Shown: one piece after another, positions 8,032 to 15,985 of the stretch
Position numbering within the stretch: the stretch's first letter is position 1
Layout of the letters: each line of letters begins with the position of its first letter
Origin: Hyphobacterium indicum
Lineage (GTDB): Bacteria > Pseudomonadota > Alphaproteobacteria > Caulobacterales > Maricaulaceae
Assembly: GCF_003129605.1 (NCBI RefSeq)
Contig: NZ_QBDX01000003.1
Location: 89,721 to 153,720 of the forward strand
Length of the DNA stretch: 64,000 nt
Direction: 5' to 3'
Notes under the pieces: model-generated
Databases searched by the model: none
The model's input: the letters and a program-made list of their open reading frames with translations, nothing else
Told to the model about the DNA's origin: nothing
Program-made: the position numbers and the translations under genes

Positions 8032-8116
8032 GACCGCGTCTCTGTGCAGCATCGCCATCTGGCGACCAGATCAGAAGCCTCGCATACCATGGAAGAGGGA
8101 TTGCGGCTATTTGGTA

Positions 8117-9436
8117 TTAGCGCTCATGGTCCCGGTCTGGCGGTTTAGGCTGACGTGGTGACGGGTTATTCGCCTGATAGTCCTTCAGGCGTTCGCGGTT
8201 CTTCTCGGCTTGCGTAAGCGCGGCACGCCCCTTCATATCCAGCACCTGACCGATCGTGCGATCAAGCTTCGCGCGCTCCATGATTTGGGCCTTTCGAAGT
8301 TCATCCATGCGCACCTGCAAGGCGCGGCGCTCCTTCATCTGATCTGTGATCAGCTGATCTTTTTGAGCCTGATCACGTTTCAAAGCTTCCCAGGCTTCCC
8401 GAGCATTCGCGGCTCGAACCGCATGCGCCTTCCCGGTGACGAGATCGAGGAGGCCTTTTAGGCCGGGCCGCAATCGGGCTTGCCTTGCGGCAGTTTCCTC
8501 CTGCCAACGCTGTTCCTGCCCAGCCTTGAGCCTCGCACGTTCATCTGCGTGTGCTTTGGCCAGCGCTCTCGCTTCAACTTTTAGCGGGCGGCGTTCCTCA
8601 GCCTGCTTTTGGCGCATCCGGTCTGAAAATTCTTTCAAACGAGGGGTAAGCCGGTCACGCAATGCCGTCTTGGTGTCCTTGACGCTCTTTAGCTCCGCAG
8701 GATCACCCAGCCGTCCGCGCACCTCTTTTGCGCGAACGCCGGTGTATTTGGCGATTGCGTATACTTCTCCGGTATAATCGACCGCGACATGGCCGCGTCG
8801 GTCGCCGCGCGCAATGATGAAACCGTTTTCCATCAGCGCAGCCCCAAAGGCTTTTGCGCTATCGGATCGGTTCCAAGCCTGTTGGAATACCTGTTTGAGC
8901 TCTCTCGGATCGCGTCCCGCGCGTAAGGCTTGCTGCCATTCATCGCGGTTGAAATTCAGTGGATCGCGCAGATTTGGATCGCGCAGGCCTTCAGGCAATT
9001 CCCAGCCATGTTCGAGATAGATTTCCTTCGAAAGCGATGTGAGTTTGCGCTTGTAGTGCGGGAGATTGATCGCCCGCATGTTCTCAGTATCGATCCGCGA
9101 CCAGACGACATGCGCGTGACGGCGGCCTTCCTTTTCGTGGAAGACAATCGCCCGTGGCTGGCCTTCCAGCCCGAGCCGTTCTTCAGCCGCATCGGCGGCG
9201 CGCTCGAAAGCGTCTGTTGAGACCTGTTCCCAGGGCGGGGGATTGAGACTTAGCGAGAAGAGGAATTGCTGGCATTTTGTCCCCTTGGCGATCGCATGGG
9301 CTTCATTGAATGCGCCATGCAGATCATCGGAGACGAACCCGCGCATCTCATGAATTTCGACGTGCTCGTTCTCGCATTTCAAGAGGTGGGCGGCCAGCTG
9401 GATCGCGCCGCCGCGCTGTGACCCTTTCAGGATCAT
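8117..9436 (-). CDS. Relaxase/mobilization nuclease (MobA/VirD2-like)
   Basis: The 439-residue protein carries the histidine triad of HUH relaxases at H100, H107 and H109 (VFHEKEGRRHAHVVWSRID), preceded by the family's N-terminal segment GSQRGGAIQLAAHLL. The usual N-terminal catalytic tyrosine is not obvious; the first clear tyrosine is well after the triad, so nicking chemistry or start needs care. From about residue 260 the protein is a long charged helix, probably coiled coil, ending in a proline-rich tail. Relaxases nick at oriT and pilot the strand through a coupling protein. It overlaps mobC by ATGA (9433-9436), so the two are co-translated. Confidence 0.85.
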   Translation of the reverse strand: MILKGSQRGGAIQLAAHLLKCENEHVEIHEMRGFVSDDLHGAFNEAHAIAKGTKCQQFLFSLSLNPPPWEQVSTDAFERAADAAEERLGLEGQPRAIVFHEKEGRRHAHVVWSRIDTENMRAINLPHYKRKLTSLSKEIYLEHGWELPEGLRDPNLRDPLNFNRDEWQQALRAGRDPRELKQVFQQAWNRSDSAKAFGAALMENGFIIARGDRRGHVAVDYTGEVYAIAKYTGVRAKEVRGRLGDPAELKSVKDTKTALRDRLTPRLKEFSDRMRQKQAEERRPLKVEARALAKAHADERARLKAGQEQRWQEETAARQARLRPGLKGLLDLVTGKAHAVRAANAREAWEALKRDQAQKDQLITDQMKERRALQVRMDELRKAQIMERAKLDRTIGQVLDMKGRAALTQAEKNRERLKDYQANNPSPRQPKPPDRDHER

Positions 9437-9894
9437 AGCCCCAGCTCCCGCGCATCCAAGGACGAGCGGGTGAAGCTTTGCGCCGCTGACTCCCGGCTAG
9501 TGGCCTCATCATCAGCATTCATGCCGAGCGCGCGCATAAGCAAAAAGCGTATCGCATGGACATCGCCACAAGCTTGTCTGAGGTCGCGCTCGACATCATA
9601 GGCGAGCGGCAGATTGCCCGTATTCACCGCCTTGGCGAGCTGATTGAGGTTTTGAGACAGCCTTGAGCGACCGAGGGAGGCAAGCACCTGGCCGAGAAGG
9701 ATGTGATCCTTTACTGGCGCTTTGCCCCGTTTTGTTGGCGGCGCAGCATTCCTTTGGCCTTCCTGGGTGAACACGTGGCGTTTGATGAAGGATGAGAGGC
9801 TCTCACCAGCCGCGAGCCGTTCCAGCTTTGTGCGTTCTTCAAAAGAGAGACGGAGCGAGAACGGTGCCGGGCGCTTGTTCTGGCGATCAGTCAT
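9433..9894 (-). CDS. MobC-like relaxosome accessory protein (ribbon-helix-helix)
   Basis: The 153-residue protein has an N-terminal stretch PFSLRLSFEERTKLERLAAGESLSSFIK, here split as PFSLRLSFEERTKLERLAAG then ESLSSFIKRHV, typical of ribbon-helix-helix DNA-binding proteins. A helical middle follows with the MobC signature LSQNLNQLAKAVNTGNLPL (about residues 78-97). MobC-type proteins bind oriT and help the relaxase open the DNA. It overlaps the relaxase downstream and the small gene upstream by a few bases each, forming a three-gene operon. Confidence 0.83.
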   Translation of the reverse strand: MTDRQNKRPAPFSLRLSFEERTKLERLAAGESLSSFIKRHVFTQEGQRNAAPPTKRGKAPVKDHILLGQVLASLGRSRLSQNLNQLAKAVNTGNLPLAYDVERDLRQACGDVHAIRFLLMRALGMNADDEATSRESAAQSFTRSSLDARELGL

Positions 9895-10099
9895 GATCGC
9901 CTCCGTTCGCCTCTTTCAAGGCTTCTTCGATATCAATGTCGTCATTTGCCAGATCATCTATCTCGGCAAGCTGATCAATCGACACGTCTTTGAGGATTTC
10001 GTTCCAGTCTGCGAGTTCAGCGAATATCCGGTTCGAATCGGATACGCTGATGCGCACCAGCCTTCGCTCGCTGACGCGAGCTTCGGCTTGGCAAGCCAT
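9887..10099 (-). CDS. Small acidic protein leading the mobilization operon
   Basis: A 70-residue protein with an acidic helical C-terminal half (DVSIDQLAEIDDLANDDIDIEEALKEA, quoted in pieces: DQLAEIDDLA, DIDIEEALKEA). It overlaps mobC by eight bases, which supports its being translated in the same operon. The start is uncertain: at ATG 10099 the possible GGAG lies only about two bases upstream, so an internal GTG start is possible. No family is recognised. Confidence 0.45.
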   Translation of the reverse strand: MACQAEARVSERRLVRISVSDSNRIFAELADWNEILKDVSIDQLAEIDDLANDDIDIEEALKEANGGDHD

Positions 10100-10231
10100 T
10101 CTCCGCTTGGGTTTTATATCATCTTGAAATTATTTTATCTTTCGGAAGTGTATTTGATTGCGCATCTCCACAATAAGCGCATAGTCAACGCCGTACGCGG
10201 TTAATCGCGCCAATTATCATTGGGGAAATCT
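10100..10231. other. A+T-rich intergenic region: element edge, possible oriT or attachment site
   Basis: These 132 bases separate the mobilization operon from the chromosomal repeat-protein gene. The left part (10110-10160) is A+T-rich with TATCATCTTGAAA, only loosely like a MOBP nick site. The right part holds GCGCAT twice (about 10157 and 10177) and a short dyad CCG-TACG-CGG near 10193. oriT often lies just upstream of mobC, so this is the best place to look, but no site is proven. Confidence 0.3.
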
Positions 10232-11599
10232 ATGAAACATTATCATGCCACGCTCAGTGTGGCCGTGTTGGCAATGGCCTGCCTGACAGCGCCTGCGCTT
10301 GCACAGAATTACAATCTCAATCCGACTTACGGGACCTATAATTTGCGTTCCGGTTTCCTGCCGGATCCACAGACCATCAACGTCATCGCGGGCGGTCCGA
10401 ACAATGTCTCCGCCGCAACTGGCGGTCAGTGCGCCGGCTATGCCGCCGAGGCGCCCGATGTCCGGATCAATTTCTCGGGCGGCTCCTTCGACCGGATCAA
10501 TTTTTCTGCCGTTTCCAATGCCGACACGACGCTCATCGTCAACGACCCGAACGGCACCTGGTGGTGTGATGACGACAGCGGCAATGGCCTCAACCCGTTG
10601 ATCGAACTGACGCCTGTCAGCGGTCAGTATGACATCTGGGTCGGCACCTACAGCCGCAATACGGCACCTGCCACGCTGGCCATTTCCGAACTGCCTTATG
10701 GCAGCGCGCCGGTTCAGCCGGCCGCTCCGGTCATGCCGGCGCCGGTGTCCGGACCCGATTACAATCTGAATCCGACCTATGGCACCTATAATCTGCGTTC
10801 CGGCTTCCTGCCGGATCCGCAGACTTTCCAGGTGGTCGCGGGTGGCAACACCGATGTTGGCGCCATGACAAATTACGAATGCCGGGGCTATGCCGCCTCC
10901 GCACCGGATATCCGCATCAACTTCACCGGCGGTGCTTTCAACCGCATCAACTTCTCGGCGTTGTCCAATGCCGACACCACGCTGATCGTCAACGACCCGA
11001 ATGGCACCTGGTGGTGTGATGACGACAGCGGCAATGGCCTCAACCCGTTGATTGAACTGACGCCTATCAGCGGTCAGTATGATATCTGGGTCGGCACCTA
11101 TGGCCGGAATACGGCACCGGCCACATTGTCCGTTTCCGAGCTGCCCTATGGCAGCGCGCCGGTCACGGCTCCGCCCCCGCGCCGCCCCTCTGGCCCGGAT
11201 TACACACTCACTCCGACCTATGGCACCTACACGCTGAGGTCCGGCTTCACACCCGATCCTTTTGAAGTGCAGGTCGTCGCCGGTGGCGCGAACAGCGCGT
11301 CGAGCTGGAGTAATGGTCAGTGTGCCGGTTTTGTCGCTGATGCGCCGGATGTCCGCCTCATGTTCCAGGGCGGCTCCTTCCCGGAGCTGTATTTCTCCGT
11401 CGGTTCCAACTCGGACACCACTCTGGTGATCAATGATCCCAATGGTAACTGGCACTGCGATGATGACAGCGGCAATGCGGGGCTGAACCCCTTGCTGCGT
11501 ATGGCGCCGATCAGTGGTCAGTATGACATCTGGGTCGGAACCTATGGCTCATCGACGGCCAATGCCGTTCTGTCGATCTCGGAGCTTTATTCCCGCTAG
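10232..11599 (+). CDS. Secreted protein with three tandem ~145-residue repeats
   Basis: The 455-residue protein has a clear signal peptide (about residues 1-25, ending TAPALAQ) and three copies of one domain at about 27-170, 177-318 and 324-455. Each copy runs LNPTYGTYNLRSGF, an exposed C in GQCAGY, then APDVRINF, NADTTLIVNDPNG, WWCDDDSGN and SGQYDIWVGTY. This order is reminiscent of bacterial pre-peptidase C-terminal-like beta-sandwich domains, an inference from the pattern D-D-x-G...G-x-Y-x-I-x-V. Copies are joined by Pro/Ala-rich linkers. Probably periplasmic, surface or extracellular; no enzyme motif is seen. ATG 10232 follows GGGGAAA, and a strong terminator follows the stop. Confidence 0.8.
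   Translation: MKHYHATLSVAVLAMACLTAPALAQNYNLNPTYGTYNLRSGFLPDPQTINVIAGGPNNVSAATGGQCAGYAAEAPDVRINFSGGSFDRINFSAVSNADTTLIVNDPNGTWWCDDDSGNGLNPLIELTPVSGQYDIWVGTYSRNTAPATLAISELPYGSAPVQPAAPVMPAPVSGPDYNLNPTYGTYNLRSGFLPDPQTFQVVAGGNTDVGAMTNYECRGYAASAPDIRINFTGGAFNRINFSALSNADTTLIVNDPNGTWWCDDDSGNGLNPLIELTPISGQYDIWVGTYGRNTAPATLSVSELPYGSAPVTAPPPRRPSGPDYTLTPTYGTYTLRSGFTPDPFEVQVVAGGANSASSWSNGQCAGFVADAPDVRLMFQGGSFPELYFSVGSNSDTTLVINDPNGNWHCDDDSGNAGLNPLLRMAPISGQYDIWVGTYGSSTANAVLSISELYSR
10310..11596 (+). repeat. Three in-frame tandem domain repeats (periods about 450 and 441 bp)
   Basis: Copies begin near 10310, 10760 and 11201. Copies 1 and 2 are almost identical at DNA level over about 70 bases (10533-10604 against 10983-11054), while copy 3 is more diverged. 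This fits an older triplication followed by recent duplication or gene conversion between the first two copies. Confidence 0.85.
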
Positions 11600-11620
11600 A
11601 TCGGCGTATCGCCTCAAAGG

Positions 11621-11651
11621 CGCCGCCGGGCCACACCCGGCGGCGTTTTTT
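11621..11651 (+). terminator. Strong intrinsic terminator
   Basis: CGCCGCCGGG (11621-11630) pairs perfectly with CCCGGCGGCG (11636-11645) around a five-base loop, followed by six T (11646-11651). It ends the triple-repeat gene and insulates the DUF3604 operon. Confidence 0.9.
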
Positions 11652-11742
11652 GTGGCGCTTTGGGCGGCCGGATCGGGACAGAAATTGTTTTTGCTTCCGT
11701 CCATTCGCGTATAGGCTTTCACCGGACATGGGGGAGTCGAAT

Positions 11743-14016
11743 ATGCGTATTGTGATGATTGGTGGCAGTATTCTGGCCGTCATTGTTTTGGTAACCGGCA
11801 TATATGTCGCAGGTGTGTTCCAGGGCTGGTACGGGCAGCCCCGCGGCCCCGGTGAAATCACATCAGAGGCGGTTCCGCAGGAAGCCATAGAAGAACGTAT
11901 CGCCCGTATCCAGGCGGCTGCAGACGCTCTCGGCGAAAGCCCGGACACGGAAATTCTTTTCGGCGATCTTCATGTTCACTCCACATTTTCGACAGATGCC
12001 TTTGTCTGGGCCTTGCCGCTATTGCGCGGCGAAGGTGCCAACCCCATCGCTGATGCGTGTGATTTTGCGCGCTATTGTTCCGCGCTGGATTTCTGGGCGG
12101 CAACCGATCACGCAGAAGCCCTGACACCAACACGCTGGTCGCAGATTATTGATTCCGTGCAGCAGTGTGCGGCCCGTTCAGACGCGGACGGCATCCCCGA
12201 CGTTATACCCTTTGTCGGCTTTGAATGGACGCAGGTCGGTGCCCTGCCCGATGACCATTACGGCCACAAGAATGTTATTTTCCGTACCCTTGATCCCGAC
12301 GGGATCGCCACCCGTCCGATCGCCGCGGCGGGGGTGACGGTGCGCGCCCTGCGCGATAATGCGCAAGCCATGCTGCCACCCCAAATCGCTTTCCTCGATC
12401 TCGCCAACCGGCAGACCTATTATGATTTTGGCCGCTTCGTTCAGGATGTCCGCGATGTGCCTCTATGCGATGAGGCTATTCCATCTGGCGAACTGCCAGC
12501 AGACTGCTACGAGATCGCAGCTACACCGGGCGAACTCGTGGCACGGCTGGAAAGCCAGGGGCTCGATCCTCTGATCATTCCGCATGGCTCGGCCTGGGGG
12601 TTCTACACGCCGCCCGGCACCAGCTGGGACAAACAGCTTGAACCGGAGGAACGGCCGGAAGTCATGCGCCTGATTGAAATTTTTTCCGGCCATGGCAATT
12701 CGGAGGAATACCGGCCCTGGCGGCGTATCGCCGGTGATCTTGGCAATCCGGTCTGCCCGGAGCCCAGCGCCAATTACCTGCCCTCCTGCTGGCAGGCCGG
12801 CGTCATTATTGAACGCCGCTGCCTCGCCCAGGGATTGCCGGATGAGGAATGTGCGGATCGTGCCTTCGAGGCCCGCGAGAATGCAGCTTTTGTCGGTCTG
12901 GCCGGACATCTGACCGTGCGCGGCGAAACCATTGAGGATTGGCTGGATTCCGGACAGTGTCAGGATTGCTTCCTGCCGGCGTTCAATCTCAACCCGCTCA
13001 CCAGCGTGCAATATGGTTTGGCCCTGACCAATTTTGACGAGGACGGCAGTGAATACCGTTTCCGCTGGGGCTTCATCGGTTCATCCGATACCCACACTGC
13101 CCGCCCCGGCATTGGCTACAAGCCATTTGGCCGCCATTATATGACAGACGCCGGTGGTGCCGTCACCGAAGACGTCGCCCATCGTTTTCTGCCGCCTGAC
13201 GAGGATGCACCGGCGCAATCCTTCCGCATCACGCGCGAGGATCTAATCAATAATGCCGGTTTCCAGATGACCGAGCTTGAGCGTCAGGCCAGCTTCTTCA
13301 CCGGCGGCGGCCTGGTCGCCGCTCATGTCAGCGAGCGCTCGCGCGATGGCGTCTGGAATGCCCTGGAAAACCGGCAGGTCTACGCCACATCCGGACTGCG
13401 CCAATTGCTGTGGTTCGATCTTGTTGATGAAAACGGTGACAGCATGGCCGGCATGGGAGCGGACGCCGAACTTGCGGAGAATCCGGTCTTCCGGGTCCGG
13501 GCCGCAGGATCGCTGCGTCAGAATGAGGGCTGTCCGGACTATTCTGTCCGCGGCCTGACGCCGGATCGCCTGCAACAGCTTTGCCGCGGAGAGTGTTATA
13601 ATCCCGGGAATGAACGCTACCGGATTACCCGGATCGAAGTGGTCCGTATCCGGCCGCAAATCTTTGAAGGCGAGCCGGTCGACCCGCTGATCGAGGACGC
13701 CTGGCGCGTCCTGCCCTGCAATGACCTTGGCGAAGGCTGTGAAGTCGAGTTCACCGACCCCGAATTCGTCTCCGGCGGACGGGATGCGATCTACTATGTG
13801 CGGGCCATCCAGGAACCGTCCGGCCAGGTGAACGGCAATAATCTGCGGTGCACCTATGACGAGAACGGGCAGTGTATTGAGGTCAATCCCTGCTATGGCG
13901 ATTACCGCACCGATATGGAGGAGGAATGCATCGCCGATGTTGAACATCGGGCCTGGTCCTCGCCCATATATCTGACCCATCTGCAACCGTCAGCCACGAC
14001 AGAGCCGGCCGAATGA
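11743..14016 (+). CDS. DUF3604 protein (PHP-like, membrane-anchored)
   Basis: The 757-residue protein starts with one membrane helix (about residues 5-25) and then an exported domain. LFGDLHVHSTFSTDA (D75, H77, H79) and later FWAATDHAEAL resemble PHP-type metal-binding motifs. RFRWGFIGSSDTHTARPG, in the middle of the protein, is the DUF3604 hallmark. Many cysteines after residue 150 suggest disulfides in the periplasm. The family is widespread in marine bacteria but has no settled reaction; metal-dependent hydrolase activity is inferred. ATG 11743 follows GGGGAG by six bases. The next two genes overlap by ATGA, giving a DUF3604-PpiC-HupE operon. Confidence 0.85.
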   Translation: MRIVMIGGSILAVIVLVTGIYVAGVFQGWYGQPRGPGEITSEAVPQEAIEERIARIQAAADALGESPDTEILFGDLHVHSTFSTDAFVWALPLLRGEGANPIADACDFARYCSALDFWAATDHAEALTPTRWSQIIDSVQQCAARSDADGIPDVIPFVGFEWTQVGALPDDHYGHKNVIFRTLDPDGIATRPIAAAGVTVRALRDNAQAMLPPQIAFLDLANRQTYYDFGRFVQDVRDVPLCDEAIPSGELPADCYEIAATPGELVARLESQGLDPLIIPHGSAWGFYTPPGTSWDKQLEPEERPEVMRLIEIFSGHGNSEEYRPWRRIAGDLGNPVCPEPSANYLPSCWQAGVIIERRCLAQGLPDEECADRAFEARENAAFVGLAGHLTVRGETIEDWLDSGQCQDCFLPAFNLNPLTSVQYGLALTNFDEDGSEYRFRWGFIGSSDTHTARPGIGYKPFGRHYMTDAGGAVTEDVAHRFLPPDEDAPAQSFRITREDLINNAGFQMTELERQASFFTGGGLVAAHVSERSRDGVWNALENRQVYATSGLRQLLWFDLVDENGDSMAGMGADAELAENPVFRVRAAGSLRQNEGCPDYSVRGLTPDRLQQLCRGECYNPGNERYRITRIEVVRIRPQIFEGEPVDPLIEDAWRVLPCNDLGEGCEVEFTDPEFVSGGRDAIYYVRAIQEPSGQVNGNNLRCTYDENGQCIEVNPCYGDYRTDMEEECIADVEHRAWSSPIYLTHLQPSATTEPAE

Positions 14017-14795
14017 CCTTGCCGAAATGGGCGTTGGCCATCGGCGCGGTAACGGGCGGGGCGATGGTGCTTCTCAGCGCTCTGTGGACGGATGATGAAC
14101 CACTGGAGGCCGGCAGTCCGGTAGCGGCCATCGTCAACGGTCAGCCGATTCCCGTCGCGGATGTCGAGATTGCGCTGGAAGCCATGGCCCGCGACAGCCG
14201 CAACGCATTGCCGGAAGATTCCTCCCAGCGGGCCCTGGATCGCCTGATTGATGAGGAATTGCTGTTCCAGCGTGCGATTGATCTCGACTTGCCACGCAAT
14301 GCCTCCACCGTGCGCCGGACCATAGTGATGACGATGATCGATCTGGCCCAGTCCAATGCCGATCTGACGCCGGACGATGACGACCTGCGCGCACTGTTCG
14401 AGAACAATCCGGAATTCTTCGCCGCAGAGAACCGCTATCGAATCCGCTGGGAGTCTGCTGCATCACCCGAAGCCAGCCGTGCGCGGCCCTCCGCGCATCC
14501 CCCCGACCGCATGCTGACGGCGACGGATCTGCGGCGCTATCTGGGAGGAAGCCTGACAGCATCGGTATTGCCGCTGCGCGCCGGCGAACAGATCGGGCCG
14601 GTCGAAAATGGCGGACGCTATCACTGGCTGAGCGTGATCGAGTTTTCAGCAGCCGGTCAGCCGGAATTCGAAACCCATCGCGACCGCGTCGAGGCGCTCT
14701 GGCAGGAGCGTGCCGCAGAAGCCGCGCTGGAAGCCTATATCGCGGAATTGCGCCGGGAGGCCGACATCCGCATCCAGCCCTTCTCCGGCGAATGA
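14013..14795 (+). CDS. PpiC/SurA-like membrane-anchored foldase, probably degenerate PPIase
   Basis: The 260-residue protein has an N-terminal membrane helix (about residues 7-25) and a SurA/PrsA-like chaperone segment (VAAIVNGQPIPVADVEIAL, then RALDRLIDEELLFQRAIDLDL). A short parvulin-like region follows, with GEQIGPVENGGRYHWLSVIE. The central parvulin part is shortened, and the usual catalytic signature is not clearly retained, so it may act as a chaperone rather than an isomerase. It overlaps both neighbours by four bases (14013-14016 and 14792-14795). Proteins of this type accompany DUF3604 and HupE/UreJ genes in other marine proteobacteria (recollection), suggesting a dedicated folding role for the DUF3604 product. 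Confidence 0.72.
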   Translation: MTLPKWALAIGAVTGGAMVLLSALWTDDEPLEAGSPVAAIVNGQPIPVADVEIALEAMARDSRNALPEDSSQRALDRLIDEELLFQRAIDLDLPRNASTVRRTIVMTMIDLAQSNADLTPDDDDLRALFENNPEFFAAENRYRIRWESAASPEASRARPSAHPPDRMLTATDLRRYLGGSLTASVLPLRAGEQIGPVENGGRYHWLSVIEFSAAGQPEFETHRDRVEALWQERAAEAALEAYIAELRREADIRIQPFSGE

Positions 14796-15985
14796 TCCGC
14801 TTTCTCTTGAGCCTTGTCTTGCTGGCAGGATTGACCGCCGCGGCCAGCGCGCATGAGCGGAGCCGCTCCAATTCGGCATGGACCGAAACAGAGACCGGCC
14901 TGACCGGCCGGATCTATCTCGATGCACGGCAGGCCACGCTTTTTCTCTCGCTCTCAGACGAAGGGACAACGCTGGAATCCGCATATCAGCAGCGGCTGGT
15001 GGATGGGCTGCGCGTGGCGCGTGGCGACACGGCCTGTACACTGGATGCCCCGCCTTCTGTCCGCCTGCGCGCGGACGGGCGGCTGGAGGGCCAGGCCAAC
15101 TGGATCTGCGACGCGCAAGGCCAGATCGAAATCGGCGTTCAGGTTTTTTCGCCGCTGTCGGCCAACCATGTTCACTTCATCAGGTTGGAAAGTGCCGGCG
15201 GCGTTCAGGAACGCATTCTTTCCCGCGGGCAGACCACAGCCAGCTTTGGCTCGGACGGCCTTGCCGGACCGGCCGGATGGACCGGCTTCCTGATCCTTGG
15301 CTTTGAACATATTCTCGGCGGTCCGGATCATGTCGCCTTCGTTCTCGGCCTGATGCTCATCGTCTCGGGTTGGCGGCGGCTGGCCCTTGTGACACTCGGT
15401 TTCACGCTCGGACATTCCGTCACGCTGGCGCTTGCGGTGCTGGGCTGGGTCTCACCGCCGGGGGCCGCGGTCGAATCCCTTATCGGGTTTTCCATCCTCT
15501 TCATCGCAGCCGAAGCGGCGCTTTCAAAGTCCGCCGAATTCCGGCGGATGGGCTGGGGTGGCGGCGCGGTTCTGCTGGCACTTGCGAGCATTTCGGTGTT
15601 TGCGGGCGGGCTCCTCACCTGGCCGGCCTGGCTGGGACTGATCGTGCTGACGGTCTTCTATTTCCACTGGCTGGGACAAGGCGGCCGGATGGAGTTCGCC
15701 GCCCCGATGCTCAGCGGCGGGTTCGGCCTTGTACATGGTGTTGGATTTGCCGGCATCTTGCTGGAAATCGATATATCCGGTGATCGGCTTCTGCCGTCCC
15801 TGATCAGCTTCAATGCCGGTGTGGAACTGGGTCAGCTGGCGATTGTCGCCGCGGTACTGTCCGGGCTGGCAATCCTGCGCCTGTTCACACCGGAACGCGT
15901 CCTGTTCTGGGGCCGGTCTGCCGTCATAGCGGGACTGGCCGGGGTTGGAACCTTCTGGTTTGTCGGCCGGGCCTTCGGTGCCTAG
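14792..15985 (+). CDS. HupE/UreJ family membrane protein
   Basis: The 397-residue protein begins with a signal peptide (about residues 1-18, ending AAASA) and a periplasmic N-terminal domain of about 140 residues. A six- to seven-helix membrane domain of the HupE/UreJ_2 type follows. The motif LGFEHILGGPDHVAFVLGLM, with its conserved His and Asp, opens the membrane part, and GFTLGHSVTLALAVLG and SGGFGLVHGVGFAG follow; these histidine motifs suggest metal (possibly nickel) handling. Transport itself is inferred from the family. The gene is the last of the three-gene operon and shares stop bases (CTAG 15982-15985) with the opposing gene. Confidence 0.82.
   Translation: MIRFLLSLVLLAGLTAAASAHERSRSNSAWTETETGLTGRIYLDARQATLFLSLSDEGTTLESAYQQRLVDGLRVARGDTACTLDAPPSVRLRADGRLEGQANWICDAQGQIEIGVQVFSPLSANHVHFIRLESAGGVQERILSRGQTTASFGSDGLAGPAGWTGFLILGFEHILGGPDHVAFVLGLMLIVSGWRRLALVTLGFTLGHSVTLALAVLGWVSPPGAAVESLIGFSILFIAAEAALSKSAEFRRMGWGGGAVLLALASISVFAGGLLTWPAWLGLIVLTVFYFHWLGQGGRMEFAAPMLSGGFGLVHGVGFAGILLEIDISGDRLLPSLISFNAGVELGQLAIVAAVLSGLAILRLFTPERVLFWGRSAVIAGLAGVGTFWFVGRAFGA

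Larger units (their letters stand above)
1..10231. mobile_element. Integrative mobilizable element, right-hand part (left end outside window)
   Basis: The block contains relaxase and MobC genes, a coupling ATPase, ArdA, an AbiE toxin-antitoxin pair and a TrlF-type defence ATPase. No type IV channel genes and no integrase are seen, so it is mobilizable rather than self-transmissible as far as visible. After about 10,200 gene content switches to ordinary chromosomal genes with uniform composition. The exact right boundary is not determined; no tRNA or clear direct repeat marks it. Confidence 0.6.

Noticed and set aside
10540..11060. Near-identical DNA segments suspected to be an insertion sequence
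   Set aside because: They are in-frame domain copies of one secreted protein, with no terminal inverted repeats or transposase.
10217..11455. A 412-residue open frame antisense to the triple-repeat gene
   Set aside because: It mirrors the repeat structure of the plus-strand gene, lacks a signal peptide or known domain, and has an unnatural, repetitive Arg/Gly/Ile-rich composition. It is a shadow.
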